From Cymbidium sinense (lineage: Eukaryota > Streptophyta > Magnoliopsida > Asparagales > Orchidaceae): a stretch of DNA of 64,000 bases. Under the pieces are notes generated by a model, which did no database searches, was not told where the DNA came from, and was given only the letters and a program-made list of their open reading frames with translations. Location: NCBI GenBank assembly GCA_021442155.1, contig CM038223.1:35934983-35998982 (forward strand). Reading direction: 5' to 3'. The translations under genes were made by a program, and so were the position numbers. Below, piece after piece: positions 59,329 to 64,000 of the stretch. The first letter of the stretch is position 1. Each line of letters opens with the position of its first letter.

Positions 59329-59755
59329 TATCGTATTCCATGAATATGATATCTATCTAGTGTGATATATGAAATATATGACAAAGGTGGGGTGTTGGAG
59401 TATTTCTATTGATCGATCATGTCAGATAAGCCGGAGTTAGACATAAGATTGCTTCGATTGGAATTATTAGGAGGTTACCTTCTGTATATCAAACTATATA
59501 TCAAAAAGATGTAAAATCAACCCTCTTTCTCGATTCACGAGAAGCCCAAAAAAGTGAATAGGGTACCCAAATAATGATAGATATGTCAAAAGCAGGTTCG
59601 ATTATGTCTATTCCTAATCTTAAATAGAATGTTATGAGGTAGGGATCCATATGTAAATAGAGTATCTATTTACATACGCTCGAATGACCCCTTCTCATAA
59701 TAAGAATGTACATAACTCTATTCTGGCCTAGTCCGGTCTGGAATGAACTTATAAT
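59329..59755. other. Plastid-like DNA insert (candidate NUPT)
   Basis: Between the two LTR copies lies about 430 bp of distinctly higher GC, with no relation to the flanking repeats: TATCGTATTCCATGAATATG, CGATTCACGAGAAGCCC and GGAGGTTACCTTC. The style and some words match my memory of the chloroplast inverted-repeat spacer near ycf15/trnL-CAA, but I could not check this. It contains a perfect 11-bp inverted repeat at 59650-59676. No open frame. Confidence 0.5.
59650..59676. repeat. Perfect inverted repeat, 11-bp arms and 5-nt loop
   Basis: TATGTAAATAG at 59650-59660 and CTATTTACATA at 59666-59676 flank AGTAT. It could form a hairpin; plastid spacers often carry such stems. Confidence 0.9.
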
Positions 59756-59764
59756 TTGATGATC

Positions 59765-61969
59765 AAGTCAATTCTCGATAAATAATAACAAAAATAAAGA
59801 AAATTAAAGGTGCAAGAAAAGAAAAAAGAGAGCAAAGAGATTTTATGCGGTTCGACCAAACCCAAAAATAGGCCTACATCAACGCCTAGCAACCCATGCT
59901 AGGAATTCATTAATTCAAAGTTGAGATTCCAATAAATCTCTCATACTCTCCAACACAGGCAAGTACAATCCAACACCATACTTTTCTACATGGGCAAGTA
60001 CAACCAAGCATGCACTTTTTATAACGAGTAAGTATAACCCCAACAAATTACAAAAAGAGACAATAAAAAAATTGCTAATATCTAACTCTCAATTTTAAAA
60101 TATTTTTGCACTCACAATTAAACTATACCAATATTAAGGCAAGTGAATAAAATGAAATAGTGCTCACTTTATTTAAAAAAGAAATTGAAATAAGATCTTC
60201 AATTAAGTACTCAATACAAGAAAGTCTTCAAATAAATTTGACTTAAGATAAACTTTATAAAAGCTTGAAATGATTTAATTTTATAACTTTGAAATCCATC
60301 AATGTACTTTTAATGAAAATGCAAACTTAAATTAAGTTATTATCCACCTTGATATAAAATATTAACTAACACAACTTTGGTTTGGATTAGCTTTTATAAT
60401 TGATAAGTTATATCCAAATGATAAATGAAATGCAACTAAGCACACATGAATAATATTTGGAATAATGACACAAGAAAGATATGAGATAAGCTTTATGTAA
60501 ATCAAATGAGAAGAAGTAAACAATAAACATAAATTTATTCCAAGAAGAATTATGATGTGGTCAACCAACTCTAGATTTAAAAAAGGTATGTTGTTAAGCA
60601 CAACTAAACTTCAGTAACCTATATGAATAGTTTTCAGCCAAGGTGAGAATCAATGAATTATAAAAAGATTTAGCACCAAAAAAATTAAATTCCCACTTGA
60701 AAGTCCCAGCCAAGAAAAAAGAGTATTATATAAAAAGATAAAGTCCAAAATAAATTGAATAATCTTATGTAACTTTAGCCCAAGAAAGAAACAAGGTAAA
60801 ATAGAAGCTTAGAACCTTAGAAAATTTAGAAGAACCTTTAAAGCTTTCAGCCAAAGGTGTATCTCATAAATCCTTCAATTTTTCCAAAAAATATTTAAGC
60901 CAAACTATTTGACCAAAAGAAAGAAAAGAATGATGAGTATTTGAACTTGAATCACCAAAGATCTCCACAAATTCTTGTAGCAAGCTTCGGCCAAATGGAG
61001 TGGGTGAGCAAGAAAGCAAGTGAGAATAAGAGAGCTAGAGAACTTTTTTTAAGTTCTAACAAGGGAAAAAGGAGTAGGCTAGGGTCAACCAAGGTATGAT
61101 GGCATTGGAGAGAAGTTAATATTGGAAAGAATTTGAATTTGATTTCATGAATTAAAATAAATATCATCAAGGATTCAATCCTTAATGGTTTTAGCCAAGA
61201 GAGGAAGAGAGGGAAGCTAGATTACAAAATAATTTGAATTTAATTGAATGAGTCAAAGAGGTCAGCCAAGGAGGTTATGGAGAGAGAGAGACAGAGAGGG
61301 AGGGAGGCAGAGAGAGAGAGAGAGAGAATTTCTAAATCACACTAAAAGATTATGAGGATATAATCAGCCAAAGAAAGTAAATAAATTAGAGATGATGGGA
61401 GTCAACCAGATTCAATGAAAAAACTCAGTCAAAATAATGTAAGGATGGCAAGGATGATAAGAGAGAAATAAAAGAATAATAGGAGAGATAAAGTAGAATA
61501 CAAGAATAATTTAAGGATGATTTAATTTTCATGCAATAAAAATATGAATAAATAGTATGATTAGCATGAAAATGATTTAATAAAGTTTATAATTAATTTA
61601 TATTGCTTGAACACACATTTAATGGAACATAACTCATGCATTTAATTCATATTATCTAAAATGGATAATTGAAGAAATAGTTATAATTTTAAGATATAGA
61701 AAATATAAATGATTTCAAAATAAATTATTTTGAAATGTTAGAATGATTTATTTCATTTAAGTGAGCTTTTTATTTGCCTAAATATAGTAATTTCTAAAAA
61801 TTTCCCAACCAATTCAAATTCAACAGCTTCAGCTTTTCGAACTGACTGAAGAATTTGAAGTTGAAGAATTTTTTTGTACACTAAAATTTAAATTGATCAA
61901 TATCATTTGAACATATATATTTTATCATCAAAATCAATCTCATATGAGGTGGGGCTCATGAAGTCAACA
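59765..61969 (-). mobile_element. Sirevirus-like LTR, about 2.2 kb, minus strand
   Basis: Begins on the minus strand at 61969 with TGTTGACTTCATGAGCCCC and TTGATTTTGATGATAAAAT. It carries the GA run and GGCCAA-like words, then the block duplicated at 58626. It stops at about 59765, just before the plastid-like insert, without the terminal CTCTTAGGTGCC. Confidence 0.75.
61280..61327 (+). repeat. Compound GA-rich microsatellite inside the LTR
   Basis: GAGAGAGAGAGACAGAGAGG followed by GAGGGAGGCAG and another GA run, at the family-typical position next to a GTCAGCCAAGG word. Confidence 0.9.
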
Positions 61970-64000
61970 TGATTCAAGGTTGTCCGACCTTTTATTGAAT
62001 GGCCTTGTTCAATTTCATGTCCCTGCTACCATTCAATAAGGTATCCACGTGCATCTCACATGGCCCAATGGCAGGGCGCCACGCTTAATGCAGTGCCTAG
62101 TTAGCATCATATCAGTGCTAACTAGATTTAGTAGGAAACTTGAAATTTTTTATTTAAAAAGTTAATAAAAAGTTTTAAAATTTTAAATATTCATAGAAAA
62201 TAAAATACTTAATCAAAAAATAAAAATAATTCCCAATGTTTATTAAAGGCTCTATAAATTCATCTTAAAGAGAGAAATCTATTTTATATAAAATTCCAAA
62301 TTTTTATTGGGTAATTTTAGTTTACTTTAGGTTTACTTGAAAAATATATAACTCTAATTAAATTCAAAATACTTATCATACTTAATTTAAAATTTTGGGG
62401 AATAGAAATCAGGTTTGAATATACTTGGCATAATTCAAGTTTTAAATCAAATTGGATCATAAGTTACAAAATTTTAATTTAAAACTCCCTAATGAAAGAA
62501 AATAATTAATTTAGAATAGAAAATTTTTGAAAAGCATAAGAATAACTTCAAACATCATAATTAATATCAATGAATTTAATTAAAATATCAAACTCCTCTG
62601 AAACCATAAAATTCTAAAATCCCATATTTATAAAATTCAATTAATTAAACATAACTTTAAATAATTATAATAAATTAATAGACACCTTAAAATTATCAAC
62701 AACCCATCTTTGGGTTATATTCTAGAGAGGAATTATGGAAAAATAAAAGCTCTAATTTATTATGCACAATTTTAGGTTAATTATAACTTAATGAAAATAA
62801 TTAAATATTGATTAAACCCAAAATAAGAATGCAATTGATTTAAAACTTTCATAGGATGAAATTAAAGTTAAAGCACATCTTATGTAAAATTTCATGAGAC
62901 AATGTTAATTGAATCAAAAGATAGAAAATTTCAAGTCCAAACACCTAATTTAAATAAAATAATTAATTTAAAATTTTTTAAAATTCAAGAAAATATGAAA
63001 ATGATTCAAAGCATCTTAAATGATATCAATGAACTTAAGAAAATATCAAACCCTTCTAGATAGATAAAAACTTAAAAAAGATGAGTAACATTATGATAAA
63101 CAGCCTCGAATAGGTGAACTCCTTAATGGATTTTGCTCAAGCTATATAGGTTAACTCATTGAGTAATACTCTAATGCACAACCTAAGCTAATAATGAACT
63201 ACTTTAAGAATTAGCCATCTTAATTTAAAATAAAAATTCAAGCACTTTAATACATATATAAATACGATTATGTGACATGCACTGAAAAATTTTTAAAGTT
63301 AAATACAAATAAAGTAAAAATATAATAAAATAATGTCAACTTCTTCGATATTATCATCATCATCAGAAGAAGAAGTGCTCTCTGTATCATTTCATGGAGA
63401 TGAATCCTTACAAACCTAACTTAGAATTAATTAAATTAATTAATTCATTTAAATAAGTTGAACTTAAATAAATCATAATAAATCAACCAATGATTCAAAA
63501 GTTATAAAGAAACCGTCTCAAGATTCATAATTTAGAGGAGAATTTAGAAAAATTAAAAGACCCAATAAAAGATTTTGGGTTTAATTTAAGATTTATTTAA
63601 ATTAATAAAAATTAATAATCTTAAAATATATTTATGATTGAAATGAAATTTTAGGCCAATGAAACTAGCATGAAAACCCACTTATCATAAAAATTTCAAA
63701 TCAAAATAACTTTTGAATTAGAAGTTATGAATTTTTGAAGTTCTAGGTAAATTTAAATTAAAAAATAAATAAAAATGTAATAAAAATTATAAAACTTCAT
63801 AAAATCACTTTGAAATATTTCTTATAGGATTAGATGACTTAAGGAAAATTCCTTAAATCCTCTGAAGTTAATTTATCTTAAAAATTTTACATTTAAGGTT
63901 AAAGAATAATTAAACAAATTAAAATAAAAAACTAAAATATAAAAAATTAAAAATATAAATTAAATGTCATAAATAATTTAAAATTGAACATTAATTGAAC
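61970..64000. other. Very AT-rich DNA, no gene seen
   Basis: A short CACGTGCATCTCACATGGCCC..GGGCGCCACG region (62046-62085) resembles 45350-45440. The rest is long runs of A/T words, with a small ATCATCATCATCAGAAGAAG patch at about 63354. Nothing coding on either strand. Confidence 0.45.

Overview
This window looks like a stretch of repeat-dense nuclear DNA from a flowering plant. It is strongly AT-rich and has almost no long open reading frames. Nearly everything recognisable is a decayed transposable element: Ty3/gypsy chromoviruses (Reina-like), Ty3/gypsy Tat-like fragments, Ty1/copia Sirevirus-like elements, one CACTA DNA transposon and two RTE-clade LINEs. I cannot name the species. No rRNA, tRNA, CRISPR array or bacterial-type operon is visible, and I found no new biological system. 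The real interest lies in the architecture.

Layout. 1-1660 is one copy of a dispersed repeat whose second copy lies at 48777-50062. 1661-4306 is AT-rich DNA with short tandem repeats and an LTR end followed by a primer-binding-site-like motif. 4307-15842 is a tandem Reina-type chromovirus: LTR, gag plus partial protease, LTR, a complete but decayed internal region ending in a chromodomain, LTR, then protease-to-integrase of a third unit. At 15843 this third unit is cut by a Sirevirus-like LTR. That LTR is split by a Tat-like fragment, which in turn holds a CACTA element of about 5.1 kb (18110-23197); the LTR resumes and ends near 24426. A second Tat fragment (RNase H) lies at 24940-25560 and a Reina-like LTR at about 25590-26120. 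A near-complete but broken RTE LINE (minus strand) occupies 26571-29720, and a 5'-truncated relative at 32232-33081 has a perfect 14-bp target-site duplication.

33560-38740 is the least repeat-like part. It holds a copia RNase H remnant, a TATA-like box, a 56-bp perfect tandem duplication and two short coding-like blocks (36504-36761 and 36839-36943), the best candidate for a host gene or gene fragment. From 38740 to the end, minus-strand Sirevirus-like LTRs and gag remnants dominate. They alternate with a TTGACC-rich CAA-type repeat, a GC-richer block present twice, a three-copy 259-bp tandem repeat and a plastid-like insert at about 59329-59755.

How the parts relate. No protein here appears intact or functional. 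The elements are nested and mutually disrupted: stops in gag and pol, catalytic residues lost (integrase Glu to Lys; reverse transcriptase YxDD to FHD), and Sirevirus units in which gag runs to an LTR with no pol between. All protein-family calls were made by eye from conserved motifs, without a database search.
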